Shown here one piece after another: positions 7,462 through 15,527 of a stretch of DNA of 64,000 nt. The first letter of the stretch is position 1, and every line of letters starts with the position of its first letter. A model generated the notes under the pieces. It did no database searches, had not been told where the DNA came from, and saw nothing but the letters and a program-made list of their open reading frames with translations. The stretch lies in the NCBI GenBank assembly GCA_041689615.1, contig JBDNFW010000052.1, positions 1-64,000 of the forward strand, read 5' to 3'. The stretch is from UBA7359 sp041689615. Lineage in GTDB: Bacteria; Pseudomonadota; Gammaproteobacteria; Eutrophobiales; Eutrophobiaceae. The translations under genes and the position numbers were made by a program.

Positions 7462-8550
7462 ATGGCTAAGGCGAATCAGAATCAAGATGAAGATAAGAAA
7501 AAAGCACTAGCAATGGCTTTGAGCCAGATTGAAAAACAATTTGGTAAAGGTTCGGTGATGAAAATGGGCGATCAGACTATCACAAAGATACCGACAGTAA
7601 GCACTGGTTCCTTAGGTCTTGATATCGCACTTGGTGCTGGCGGATTACCTTATGGTCGTGTGGTTGAAATCTACGGTCCTGAATCTTCTGGTAAAACCAC
7701 ATTAACCTTATCCGTTATCGCACAAGCACAAAAACAGGGTAAGACCTGTGCTTTTATCGATGCAGAGCATGCACTTGATCCTATCTACGCTGAAAAGCTA
7801 GGTGTCAATATTGATGAATTACTTGTCTCTCAACCGGATACTGGCGAACAAGCACTCGAAATTTGCGACATGTTAGTTCGTAGTGGTGCTGTTGGATTAG
7901 TTGTAATTGATTCGGTTGCGGCATTAGTACCGAAAGCGGAAATTGAAGGTGAAATGGGTGATTCACACATGGGGCTTGCGGCGCGTTTGATGTCCCAAGC
8001 ATTAAGAAAACTGACAGGTAATATTAAACGCGCAAATTGTTGTGTCATTTTTATTAATCAGATCCGTATGAAGATTGGCGTTATGTTCGGTAGTCCGGAA
8101 ACAACAACCGGCGGTAATGCATTGAAGTTTTATGCCTCTGTGCGTTTGGACATTCGCAGAATAGGCGCGATTAAAAAGGGCGATGAAGTGGTTGGTAACG
8201 AAACGCGAGTGAAAGTGGTTAAGAACAAAATCGCACCTCCCTTTAAACAAGCTGAGTTTGAAATCTTATATGGTGAAGGTATCTCGCGTCTTGGTGAAGT
8301 AATAGACCTCGGTGTAAAACTGGAATTAATTGATAAAGCCGGTGCATGGTACAGCTACAAAGATGATCGAATTGGTCAGGGTAAGGAAAATGTTCGTAAT
8401 TTCTTAAAAGAAAATCCCGCAATAGCGGATGAGATAGAAAAAAACATAAGAGAACAATTGTTACCTACGGTAACTGTAGAAGATGTAGACCAATCTGAAG
8501 CTGAAGAAATTCTCGAAGTAGAGGCTGAGAAAGAAGGAGCAATGGCCTGA
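7462..8550 (+). CDS. recA: Recombinase A
   Basis: RecA forms filaments on ssDNA, drives homologous pairing and stimulates LexA self-cleavage. The 362-aa product has Walker A GPESSGKT (72-79), the loop EGEMGDSHMGLAARLMSQ and the L2 region around GNALKFYASVRLDIRR. An upstream ATG exists at 7456, but the GGGGGAG run ends only one base before it and seven bases before the ATG at 7462, so MAKANQ was chosen as start. First gene of recA-recX-alaS. The C-terminus is acidic, as usual. Confidence 0.98.
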   Translation: MAKANQNQDEDKKKALAMALSQIEKQFGKGSVMKMGDQTITKIPTVSTGSLGLDIALGAGGLPYGRVVEIYGPESSGKTTLTLSVIAQAQKQGKTCAFIDAEHALDPIYAEKLGVNIDELLVSQPDTGEQALEICDMLVRSGAVGLVVIDSVAALVPKAEIEGEMGDSHMGLAARLMSQALRKLTGNIKRANCCVIFINQIRMKIGVMFGSPETTTGGNALKFYASVRLDIRRIGAIKKGDEVVGNETRVKVVKNKIAPPFKQAEFEILYGEGISRLGEVIDLGVKLELIDKAGAWYSYKDDRIGQGKENVRNFLKENPAIADEIEKNIREQLLPTVTVEDVDQSEAEEILEVEAEKEGAMA

Positions 8551-8987
8551 GTACAGAACGCCAGGAAGTCCTGCAACGAGCATGTGACTTCCTGGGGCGG
8601 CGTGAGCACAGTCGCAGGGAACTAGAGAGTAAGCTTGCTCGTCGCTGCTCTGACGAGGAATTGATTGAAGATCTATTAAACACTATAAGCAATGAAGGTT
8701 TGCAAAGCGATGAAAGATTCACTGAAAGTTTCATTCATCATAGTATTAATAAGGGGCAGGGGCCGAATAAGATTATTCAGGAATTACGGCAACGCGGTAT
8801 TGATTCGATATTGATAGAACAATATCTGGAGTCAGAATCAATAGACTGGTTATCTTTAGCAGAAGAAGTTCGACTAAAAAAATACGGCGAAAAACTCTCT
8901 GATGATTATCAAAATAAGGCAAAACAATCGCGATTCCTATATAGTCGCGGTTTTACTAGTGAGCAGATAAGCCAAGTTTTAAAATAA
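8547..8987 (+). CDS. recX: RecX regulatory protein, probably starting at CTG
   Basis: RecX binds RecA filaments and limits their extension. Starting at the TTG at 8661 gives only 108 aa and loses the family's N-terminal signature. The same frame is open upstream and encodes LQRACDFLGRREHSRREL, a classical RecX N-terminus. Between the in-frame stop at 8526-8528 and 8661 there is no ATG or GTG; the only well-placed start is CTG at 8547, seven bases after a perfect AAGGAG (8534-8539), overlapping the recA stop as CTGA. This gives 146 aa, a normal RecX length. The TAA overlaps the alaS ATG by one base. CTG starts are rare, so the call rests on homology plus the ribosome binding site. Confidence 0.85.
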   Translation: MSTERQEVLQRACDFLGRREHSRRELESKLARRCSDEELIEDLLNTISNEGLQSDERFTESFIHHSINKGQGPNKIIQELRQRGIDSILIEQYLESESIDWLSLAEEVRLKKYGEKLSDDYQNKAKQSRFLYSRGFTSEQISQVLK

Positions 8988-11593
8988 TGAAAACCAGTCA
9001 CGAAATCCGTCAATCTTTTTTAGATTTTTTTCAGTCGAAAGGGCATGAAATCGTACCGAGCAGTTCGCTCGTTCCTACAAACGATCCAACGCTTTTATTT
9101 ACCAATGCGGGCATGGTGCAATTCAAAGATGTTTTTCTTGGTAGGGAAAAACGTGATTACAATCGTGCGACATCATCTCAACGTTGTGTTCGTGCTGGTG
9201 GCAAACATAATGATTTGGAAAACGTGGGTTATACCGCACGTCACCACACCTTTTTTGAAATGTTGGGAAACTTCAGTTTTGGTAATTACTTTAAACGCGA
9301 AGCGATTGCTTTTGCCTGGGAATATCTAACAGTAGTTTTAAAAATTCCAGAGTCACGACTTTGGATTACGGTATTTGAAGATGATGATGAAGCGGCTGAT
9401 ATCTGGTTAAAAGAAATGGGAGTTTCGCCTGAACGTTTTAGTCGTTGTGGTAAGGCAGATAATTTTTGGTCGATGGGTGATACAGGACCTTGTGGCCCTT
9501 GTAGTGAAATATTTTATGATCATGGTGAAGATATTCCCGGTGGACCACCAGGAAGTGAAGGTGCTGATCTGGATCGCTATGTTGAAATATGGAATCTGGT
9601 TTTTACGCAATACGATCGTGATACCAGTGGCAATCTAAAACCAATACCACATCCTTCCGTTGATACTGGTATGGGTCTTGAACGTATTACGGCAGTAATG
9701 CAAGGCGTGCATAATAATTTTGAAATTGAATTGTTTGAAGAAATTATTCAGGCAATAAAAAAACTGGTTGGTAATGATGATATTGATGTTACTTCCAGTC
9801 GAGTTGTTGCCGATCACATTCGTTCTTGTTCTTTCTTAATTGCTGATGGTGTGATTCCTTCAAATGAAGGAAGAGGTTATGTTCTACGTCGAATAATTCG
9901 ACGTGCAATTCGTCATGGCAATAAGTTAGGTTTTACAACAGTTTTTTTTCATAAGCTGGTTGATGTCCTTGAACAAGTAATGGGCGAAGCTTATCCAGAG
10001 TTAAGTAATTCGAAAGCGCAAATAGAAAAAGTGTTATTAAACGAAGAAGAACGTTTTGCTGAAACGCTAGAACAGGGTTTAAAAGTATTGGATGATGTTA
10101 TTGGAAAAATAAAAGGTAATGTCATCGAAGGGGAAGATGTTTTTCGTTTATATGATACTTATGGTTTTCCTGTCGACCTTACTGCCGATATAGCACGCGA
10201 ACGAAATCTACAAATCGATATGGATGGTTTTAATAAAGCCATGGCAGAACAACGTCAACGTGCTCGTGCTGCGAGTAAATTTGATGTTGGTGTTTCTGTT
10301 GATTCTGATGGTAGCTTAGTCAGTGCTTTTACCGGTTATGATCGTTTAATACAAAAGACGACAGTCATTGCGCTTTATCAAGATGGACGCAATGTAAAAA
10401 CTTTAAAGCAAGGTGACATTGGCGGCGTCATTTTATTAGAAACACCATTCTATGCGCAGTCGGGCGGTCAAGTTGGCGATAAGGGCGAGCTTTTTACTAA
10501 TGACATTTTCTTTGAAGTTGAAGACACCAAGAAACAAGGGCAATCACATATACACTTAGGTGCTTTACGCACAGGTTCTTTAAAAGTAGGTGATGTTGTT
10601 CATGCTTCTGTCGATGTTGCACGCCGCGCTGCTATCATGCGTAATCATTCGGCTACTCATTTATTGCATGCTGCGTTACGAGAAATATTAGGTGAGCATG
10701 TTTTGCAAAAAGGATCATTAGTCGCTGATGATCGATTGCGTTTTGATTTCTCTCATAACGAACCAGTAACAAAAGAACAGCTGGTTGAAATTGAACGTCT
10801 GGTTAATGCACGAATATTATCTAACGAAGAAACACGAGTTCAGGTGATGTCTTTAGAAAAGGCAAAAGAATCGGGCGCGATGTCTTTATTTGGTGAAAAG
10901 TACGAAGACACTGTACGCGTGTTAAATATCGCCGGTGATTTTTCTACTGAACTCTGTGGTGGTACACACGTTGAACGTTCCGGTGATATTGGTTTGTTCA
11001 AAATTATTTCTGAATCAGGTACGGCTTCGGGAGTTAGACGTATTGAAGCAGTATCGGGTATGGGCGCTTTAAACTGGATAGAAAATGCTGAAGATAAATT
11101 ACAGCGCATTTCCGAACTTTTGAAAACTGATGTTGAAACTATAGACGCGAAACTTTCGTTGCATTTGGATAAAACACGTAAGCTGGAAAAAGAACTAGAA
11201 CAACTTAAGGGCAAACTAGCGAGTAGTGCGGGTTCAGATATGCTTGATGAAGCTATAGAAATAGAAGGCATAAAAGTAATTGCTAAATCATTAGATGGTG
11301 TTGATCCAAAAAGTTTACGGGACATAGTTGATCAACTTAAAAATAAATTAGGAACAGCAGTGTTGCTTTTTGCAACAGTTAGCGATTCAAAAGTGAGTTT
11401 AGTTGCAGGTGTAACTCAGGATAAAACTGATCTAATCAAAGCAGGTGACTTGGTAAACTTTGTTGCTCAACAGGTTGGTGGTAAAGGAGGTGGACGTGCT
11501 GATATGGCAATGGCGGGGGGCAATGATCCAACGGCATTGGAAAGTGCGTTAAAAAAAGTACCTGATTGGATTCGAGATCAACTTTCAGCTTAA
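8987..11593 (+). CDS. alaS: Alanyl-tRNA synthetase
   Basis: The 868-aa enzyme charges tRNA-Ala. N-terminal class II catalytic core: FLDFFQSKGHEIVPSSSLVP, FTNAGMVQFKD, HHTFFEMLGNFSFG. The editing domain has HSATHLLHAALR with the zinc/editing CGGTHV motif downstream, and the C-terminal C-Ala domain carries glycine-rich GGKGGGRADMAMAGG. Full length with no frame disruption. Third gene of the recA operon, with a one-base overlap with recX, an arrangement common in gammaproteobacteria. Confidence 0.98.
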   Translation: MKTSHEIRQSFLDFFQSKGHEIVPSSSLVPTNDPTLLFTNAGMVQFKDVFLGREKRDYNRATSSQRCVRAGGKHNDLENVGYTARHHTFFEMLGNFSFGNYFKREAIAFAWEYLTVVLKIPESRLWITVFEDDDEAADIWLKEMGVSPERFSRCGKADNFWSMGDTGPCGPCSEIFYDHGEDIPGGPPGSEGADLDRYVEIWNLVFTQYDRDTSGNLKPIPHPSVDTGMGLERITAVMQGVHNNFEIELFEEIIQAIKKLVGNDDIDVTSSRVVADHIRSCSFLIADGVIPSNEGRGYVLRRIIRRAIRHGNKLGFTTVFFHKLVDVLEQVMGEAYPELSNSKAQIEKVLLNEEERFAETLEQGLKVLDDVIGKIKGNVIEGEDVFRLYDTYGFPVDLTADIARERNLQIDMDGFNKAMAEQRQRARAASKFDVGVSVDSDGSLVSAFTGYDRLIQKTTVIALYQDGRNVKTLKQGDIGGVILLETPFYAQSGGQVGDKGELFTNDIFFEVEDTKKQGQSHIHLGALRTGSLKVGDVVHASVDVARRAAIMRNHSATHLLHAALREILGEHVLQKGSLVADDRLRFDFSHNEPVTKEQLVEIERLVNARILSNEETRVQVMSLEKAKESGAMSLFGEKYEDTVRVLNIAGDFSTELCGGTHVERSGDIGLFKIISESGTASGVRRIEAVSGMGALNWIENAEDKLQRISELLKTDVETIDAKLSLHLDKTRKLEKELEQLKGKLASSAGSDMLDEAIEIEGIKVIAKSLDGVDPKSLRDIVDQLKNKLGTAVLLFATVSDSKVSLVAGVTQDKTDLIKAGDLVNFVAQQVGGKGGGRADMAMAGGNDPTALESALKKVPDWIRDQLSA

Positions 11594-11797
11594 CATTTTA
11601 TTAGTTATTGTTGTTTTAATTATTACTGACTTATCAATAACTTTAATCTGTTATCGGAAACGATAATTATGGCGTTGCGTAAAAACGACTGAAAACCTAG
11701 TAAAATAAGCCTTTTTTATTAATTTCTCCTGTTTCTATCTCATGTCCTTTCAGCTAGAATTCCACGCTTTTGAATATAGATAAAGTAAAGTAAAGGA

Positions 11798-13027
11798 ATG
11801 GCATTAATAGTCCAGAAATATGGTGGGACTTCCGTAGGCTCTGTTGAACGTATTCAAGCAGTCGCCGACAAAGTAATTGAAACCAAAAAGCAAGGTCACC
11901 GGGTTGTGGTGGTTGTCTCAGCTATGAGCGGAGAAACTGATCGTTTGTTATCACTTGCAAAAAGTATTTCGCCAACGCCTTCTCCAAGAGAGTTAGACGT
12001 ATTGTTATCAACCGGTGAACAATCAACCATTGCTTTATTGAGTATGGCGCTGCAAGCAAAAGGCCAAGCTGCGGTTTCTTACACCGGTGGACAAGTACAT
12101 ATTCGTACTGATAATGAACATAACAAAGCGCGCATTGTCGATATAGAAGACTCTCGAGTGCATAAGCAACTTGAAGAAGGTAAAGTAGTAGTCATTGCCG
12201 GTTTTCAGGGTATTGATGAAGATGGAAATATCACGACTTTAGGTCGTGGCGGTTCTGATACAACTGCTGTGGCTATGGCAGCGGCGCTAAAAGCGGATGA
12301 GTGTCGTATCTATACTGATGTTGATGGGGTTTATACGGCTGATCCTCGAATAGTTAGCGATGCGAAACGGTTGCCTACCATTACCTATGAAGAAATGTTG
12401 GAGATGGCAAGCCTGGGATCAAAAGTATTGCAAATCCGATCTGTCGAATTTGCCAGAAAATATAATGTTAATTTACGTGTGCTATCCAGTTTTGAAGATG
12501 GACCTGGCACGTTGATAACCGATGAGGATGAAAACATGGAAGCAGCACTGATATCAGGCATTGCCCATAATCGTGATGAGGCAAAGCTGACAATTGTTGG
12601 TGTTCCTGATATGCCGGGTATTGCTTCACAAATACTTGGTCCGATTGCAGATGCCAATATTGAAGTGGATATGATTGTGCAAAATGTTGGACTGGATAAC
12701 TGCACAGATTTTACTTTCACAGTAAATCGTGCGGATTATGAAAAAGCATTAACGATTCTGAAAAAAACGGCAGAATTAATCAAAGCCAAGGATGTGTCAG
12801 GCGACAATAGAATTGTTAAAATTTCTGTAGTGGGAGTTGGTATGCGCTCACACGCGGGGATAGCTAGTGTCATGTTCAAAGCATTGGCTGAAGAGGGTAT
12901 AAATATACAAATGATCTCTACATCAGAGATTAAGGTTTCTGTTGTAGTGGCCGAAAACTATTTAGAGCTTGGAGTTCGTACTTTACACGCGGCTTTTGGC
13001 TTAGAAAATGGAGCTATGGCAAAGTAA
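11798..13027 (+). CDS. lysC: Aspartate kinase
   Basis: The 409-aa monofunctional aspartokinase phosphorylates L-aspartate, the first step to lysine, threonine, methionine and diaminopimelate. Kinase signature KYGGTSVGS starts at Lys7; GRGGSDTTAVA and the FARKYNVNLRVLSSF segment follow. Two ACT domains in the last 140 residues would bind the allosteric amino acid. The AAGGA just before the ATG is closer than ideal. A 204-bp gap from alaS contains a small TTATCG-GAAA-CGATAA hairpin (11651-11666) without a T-run, and no lysine riboswitch is apparent. Confidence 0.95.
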   Translation: MALIVQKYGGTSVGSVERIQAVADKVIETKKQGHRVVVVVSAMSGETDRLLSLAKSISPTPSPRELDVLLSTGEQSTIALLSMALQAKGQAAVSYTGGQVHIRTDNEHNKARIVDIEDSRVHKQLEEGKVVVIAGFQGIDEDGNITTLGRGGSDTTAVAMAAALKADECRIYTDVDGVYTADPRIVSDAKRLPTITYEEMLEMASLGSKVLQIRSVEFARKYNVNLRVLSSFEDGPGTLITDEDENMEAALISGIAHNRDEAKLTIVGVPDMPGIASQILGPIADANIEVDMIVQNVGLDNCTDFTFTVNRADYEKALTILKKTAELIKAKDVSGDNRIVKISVVGVGMRSHAGIASVMFKALAEEGINIQMISTSEIKVSVVVAENYLELGVRTLHAAFGLENGAMAK

Positions 13028-13170
13028 CGGTTTAGTCCCAATTCGACTAGTTGAGGAGAACTTCTCACTAACAAAGTCGAAGTAAACTTAGGATTAAGTT
13101 TAAGGAGCTATACTTAACTTTAAATTTAAGGAAATTAGCAATTATTTAAGGAAGCATTAGGAGAATAAAG

Positions 13171-13371
13171 ATGTTGATATTAACTCGACGGGTAGGTGAA
13201 TCGTTGATGATTGGAGATGACGTTAACGTAACAGTATTGGGAATCCGAGGTAATCAGGTTCGTATAGGCGTTGATGCACCCAAAGATGTCGCTGTACACC
13301 GGGAAGAAATTTATGAACGGATTCAGCAAGAAAAAACGAATGATGTCCCATCAACTGAGGGAACTGAATAA
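13171..13371 (+). CDS. csrA: Carbon storage regulator CsrA (RsmA)
   Basis: CsrA is a small dimeric RNA-binding protein that blocks or activates translation at GGA motifs and controls carbon flux, motility and biofilm. The 66-aa sequence starts MLILTRRVGESLMIGDDV and has the GNQVRIGVDAPKDVAVHREE core, with Arg44-type residues at VHREEIY. AGGAG lies seven bases upstream of the ATG. A strong intrinsic terminator follows at 13466. lysC-csrA-tRNA-Ser order is typical of the class. Confidence 0.97.
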   Translation: MLILTRRVGESLMIGDDVNVTVLGIRGNQVRIGVDAPKDVAVHREEIYERIQQEKTNDVPSTEGTE

Positions 13372-13465
13372 TTCAGTTTGCTTTAACTGATCTTTACCCT
13401 GAAACTTAGCAAGGGTATCCTATACGGCCTGAAATCTAAGGTCACAAAACCTCGTATTAACTAGG

Positions 13466-13491
13466 AAAGTCACCATAAATGGTGACTTTTT
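13466..13491 (+). terminator. Rho-independent terminator after csrA
   Basis: AAAGTCACCA (13466-13475), loop TAAA, TGGTGACTTT (13480-13489), continuing into T residues: a perfect 10-bp stem with T-run, 95 bp after the csrA stop. Confidence 0.85.
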
Positions 13492-13556
13492 ACTGTGTAC
13501 ATTTGTAGGAAGTAGAATACTGGATCTTGTCAGTGTAGTTTTTAGTAGTTTGATTT

Positions 13557-13648
13557 GGAGAGGTGGCCGAGTGGCTGAAGGCGCTCCCCTGCTAAGGGAG
13601 TATATGGTTTATCCCGTATCGAGGGTTCGAATCCCTCTCTCTCCGCCA
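13557..13648 (+). tRNA. tRNA-Ser(GCU)
   Basis: A 92-nt type II tRNA: acceptor GGAGAGG pairs with TCTCTCC, anticodon loop CTGCTAA inside the CTCCC/GGGAG stem gives anticodon GCU, a long variable arm follows, then GGTTCGAATCC as T-arm and an encoded CCA end. Confidence 0.97.
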
Positions 13649-13760
13649 AATCAAAAAAGGATTTAATACATAATATTTAATCCTTTAATTTATAAAGAAT
13701 GGCAGTTCAGGCTTGCGGCCTAAGTTTTCACTCTTCATAATACGCGACTTTTCAAACAAC

Positions 13761-13837
13761 GCGCCCGTAGCTCAGCTGGATAGAGTACCTGGCTACGAAC
13801 TAGGGGGTCGGGAGTTCGAATCTCTCCGGGCGCGCCA
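13761..13837 (+). tRNA. tRNA-Arg(ACG)
   Basis: 77 nt with acceptor GCGCCCG, D-arm GCTCAGCTGGATAGAGT, anticodon loop CTACGAA (anticodon ACG, expected to become ICG through TadA encoded at 3679), T-arm GAGTTCGAATCTC and encoded CCA. The last 45 nt (13793-13837) are repeated exactly at 14679-14723, so this gene served as an integration site. Confidence 0.97.
13793..13837 (+). repeat. att-like direct repeat, copy inside tRNA-Arg(ACG)
   Basis: 45 bp from the anticodon loop (CTACGAACTAG) to the CCA end, identical to 14679-14723. Confidence 0.9.
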
Positions 13838-13842
13838 TTTTA

Positions 13843-14157
13843 CTAGCTTGTAGCAATGACTTGAGCTACTTTTTTTCTTGAAACGCCTAAAGCAAATAAA
13901 GATTTCATTACAAGGTCAATAGACACGGATGAATCTCCAGCCTCTATTTTTGCTACACGTGATTGACTAGATTCAATCTTTTTTGCAAACGCAGTTTGGC
14001 TTAGTTTTTTCTCTTTACGTATATTCTTTACTGAATTACACAAGGCAAGTTTCAGTTCTATATATTCTGCTTCCTCAAGAGAAAGATTAAGAAATTCATT
14101 TGCTGAACTTACTTTCCATCCAGCTTTTTCTAGTTTTTTCTGTTTACTTGCTTTCAT
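13843..14157 (-). CDS. XRE-family antitoxin (HigA-like)
   Basis: The product starting MKASKQKKLEKAGWKV is 104 aa, with an XRE helix-turn-helix at about residues 38-92 (VKNIRKEKKLSQTAFAKKIESS, SRVAKIEAGDSSVSIDLV). It should bind and neutralise the toxin encoded just upstream and autorepress the pair. The frame extends to 14190, but an AAAAGG upstream of the ATG at 14157 supports the shorter start. It overlaps the toxin gene by 14 bp. Confidence 0.88.
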   Translation of the reverse strand: MKASKQKKLEKAGWKVSSANEFLNLSLEEAEYIELKLALCNSVKNIRKEKKLSQTAFAKKIESSQSRVAKIEAGDSSVSIDLVMKSLFALGVSRKKVAQVIATS

Positions 14158-14482
14158 TTTTATATACCTTTTGTCGATCTTTACACACATCGATTACTTT
14201 TTTTGGAGTCTGTTTGGTCTTTTTCTTAAAGACTTCAAGAATTACTATTGCATCTTCATCAATGCGGTAAATAATTCTCCATATTGAGTTTTTATCGTTT
14301 ATCCTGATCTCATGACAATGTGTTCCAATATTTGGCATAGGTCTAGAGTGTGGTAATTCTAACTTAACGCCTTGTTGTAACTGTCTAAGTAAGAAACCAG
14401 CCTCTATTCTTGCTAAAGTAGAAAAGGGTGGTGTTTTTACTTCTCCATGTAACCAAACCAGAGGCTTTTCTTTCTGAGTCAT
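14144..14482 (-). CDS. HigB/Gp49-family (RelE-like) toxin
   Basis: The 112-aa protein matches the phage-derived Gp49-like/HigB toxin pattern: LVWLHGEVKTPPFS, ARIEAGFLLRQLQQGVKLELPHSRPMP, IGTHCHEIRI, WRIIYRIDEDAIVILEVFKKKTKQTP. Such toxins are ribosome-dependent mRNA interferases. The toxin gene precedes the antitoxin, as in higBA loci. The pair lies inside the tRNA-Arg cassette, where it would stabilise the insert. Confidence 0.9.
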   Translation of the reverse strand: MTQKEKPLVWLHGEVKTPPFSTLARIEAGFLLRQLQQGVKLELPHSRPMPNIGTHCHEIRINDKNSIWRIIYRIDEDAIVILEVFKKKTKQTPKKVIDVCKDRQKVYKNESK

Positions 14483-14893
14483 TGTTTAAATGATATGTCA
14501 GATATGACATATTGTCAAGAATGATATTACTAATATATTATGTTTAATATTGTCCCATAACAAACATCCACTTCTAGTATTATCAGGCACTTATAGCATG
14601 TTATATATTGATTTTATGGGACACTTCATAAAGTTAAGTGATTAATTAATATAAGAGATTAGGAATTAGAGTAATTATCTACGAACTAGGGGGTCGGGAG
14701 TTCGAATCTCTCCGGGCGCGCCATTTCAAAATAAAGTTCAAAACTTAAAGAATAGTCCTTCGTGTCAAGCAGCTTTTTAATAGGCTAATGCCTACTTTGG
14801 CTGGATTATTATGCTAAATTTGTGAACTAAACAATTTCAGTGACGCTCAAAATCATAGTAACAATTACAAACAATCGTTTTTCAAAAGAGTGG
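14483..14893. other. Intergenic stretch with inverted repeat and tRNA 3' copy
   Basis: The 411 bp contain a perfect 10-bp inverted repeat, TGTCCCATAA (14551-14560) and TTATGGGACA (14614-14623), separated by 53 bp, next to the cassette boundary; such repeats near att sites can be recombinase arm sites, but this is a guess. The tRNA-Arg 3' copy is at 14679-14723. The promoter of the downstream eight-gene operon should lie between 14724 and 14893. Confidence 0.5.
14679..14723 (+). repeat. att-like direct repeat, second copy of the tRNA-Arg(ACG) 3' end
   Basis: An exact copy of 13793-13837 without the 5' half of the tRNA; it cannot be a functional tRNA. It marks the right end of the toxin-antitoxin cassette. 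Confidence 0.92.
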
Positions 14894-15526
14894 ATGATTA
14901 TGGACAAGGGTAATTATGGCTATCTGGCTTATAAGGGGATTATTTTATTCGCCTTTATTTTCAGTATTAGTAGTCAAACAGTTGCTGATGAGGCTTTAGG
15001 ATCAAGTATAGACTGTTCTAAAATAGATATTGACTACATCGACCGTCCAGAACTGACTCAAAGAGAGCGGCTTGAGGCAATGAATAAGGCCTTTTTCGAA
15101 TCTGTAAACCGTTTTGAATTGTGTAATCTTTCAACACAGACAAGTTCTGAAGCGGAAACACCAAACCAAGATCAACAGCCACCTGTTGCTGGAAATGAAG
15201 AAACTAGTGCTGGAGAAGAAAGTAATGATGTAGCTTTTGAATCTGTAGCAAACCCAACAATGACGGGTACAGAGTTAGAGGAATCAACAGCCAGCGTATT
15301 GGATTCCGCCGAAGAATCAGCAATGATTGAAAAAGAAATAGACGAATCAATAGCGGTATATAGTGGCGGAGCGAATGGTGCAATTCCAGAAGATATTCCT
15401 AATGTAAATAATGATGACGCGGTGGCAGCACAGATTCGACTTGCCGCAGAAATTGAAACTGATCCAATAAAAAAAGAAAAGCTCTGGAATGAATACCGGA
15501 AATATAAAGGACTGGCGGTGAAATAA
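14894..15526 (+). CDS. Exported acidic protein, first gene of the VWA-motor operon
   Basis: About 210 aa starting MIMDKGNYGYLAYKG (ATG 14894, or 14900). A signal peptide spans to about residue 31, with a likely cut after QTVA. The mature part is very acidic and low in complexity (ESTASVLDSAEESAMIEKEI and similar), probably extended, and ends in a helical, lysine-rich segment (ETDPIKKEKLWNEYRKYKG). I recognise no family. The frame opens earlier, at 14840, but that part lacks a signal peptide start. The next gene, a lipoprotein, begins two bases after the stop. A periplasmic linker or assembly role is possible but not shown. Confidence 0.7.
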   Translation: MIMDKGNYGYLAYKGIILFAFIFSISSQTVADEALGSSIDCSKIDIDYIDRPELTQRERLEAMNKAFFESVNRFELCNLSTQTSSEAETPNQDQQPPVAGNEETSAGEESNDVAFESVANPTMTGTELEESTASVLDSAEESAMIEKEIDESIAVYSGGANGAIPEDIPNVNNDDAVAAQIRLAAEIETDPIKKEKLWNEYRKYKGLAVK

Positions 15527-15527
15527 A

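Larger units (their letters stand above)
13838..14723. mobile_element. tRNA-Arg-integrated cassette carrying a toxin-antitoxin pair
   Basis: A unit of 886 bp lies between the intact tRNA-Arg(ACG) and a second exact copy of its 3' 45 bp. Its only genes are an antitoxin and a toxin, both on the minus strand. There is no integrase, excisionase or transposase inside. This is the footprint expected after site-specific integration at a tRNA 3' end, with 13793-13837 as one att site and 14679-14723 as the other. The recombinase must have been supplied in trans or lost. Confidence 0.75.

Noticed and set aside
8526..8560. recA-recX fusion by frameshift
   Set aside because: The normal recA TGA, a perfect Shine-Dalgarno and an in-frame CTG explain recX without frameshifting.
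11594..11797. Lysine riboswitch before lysC
   Set aside because: Only one small hairpin (11651-11666) is visible and none of the multi-helix riboswitch core was found.
14679..14723. A second tRNA gene
   Set aside because: Only the 3' 45 bases are present; the upstream sequence cannot form the acceptor or D-arm.
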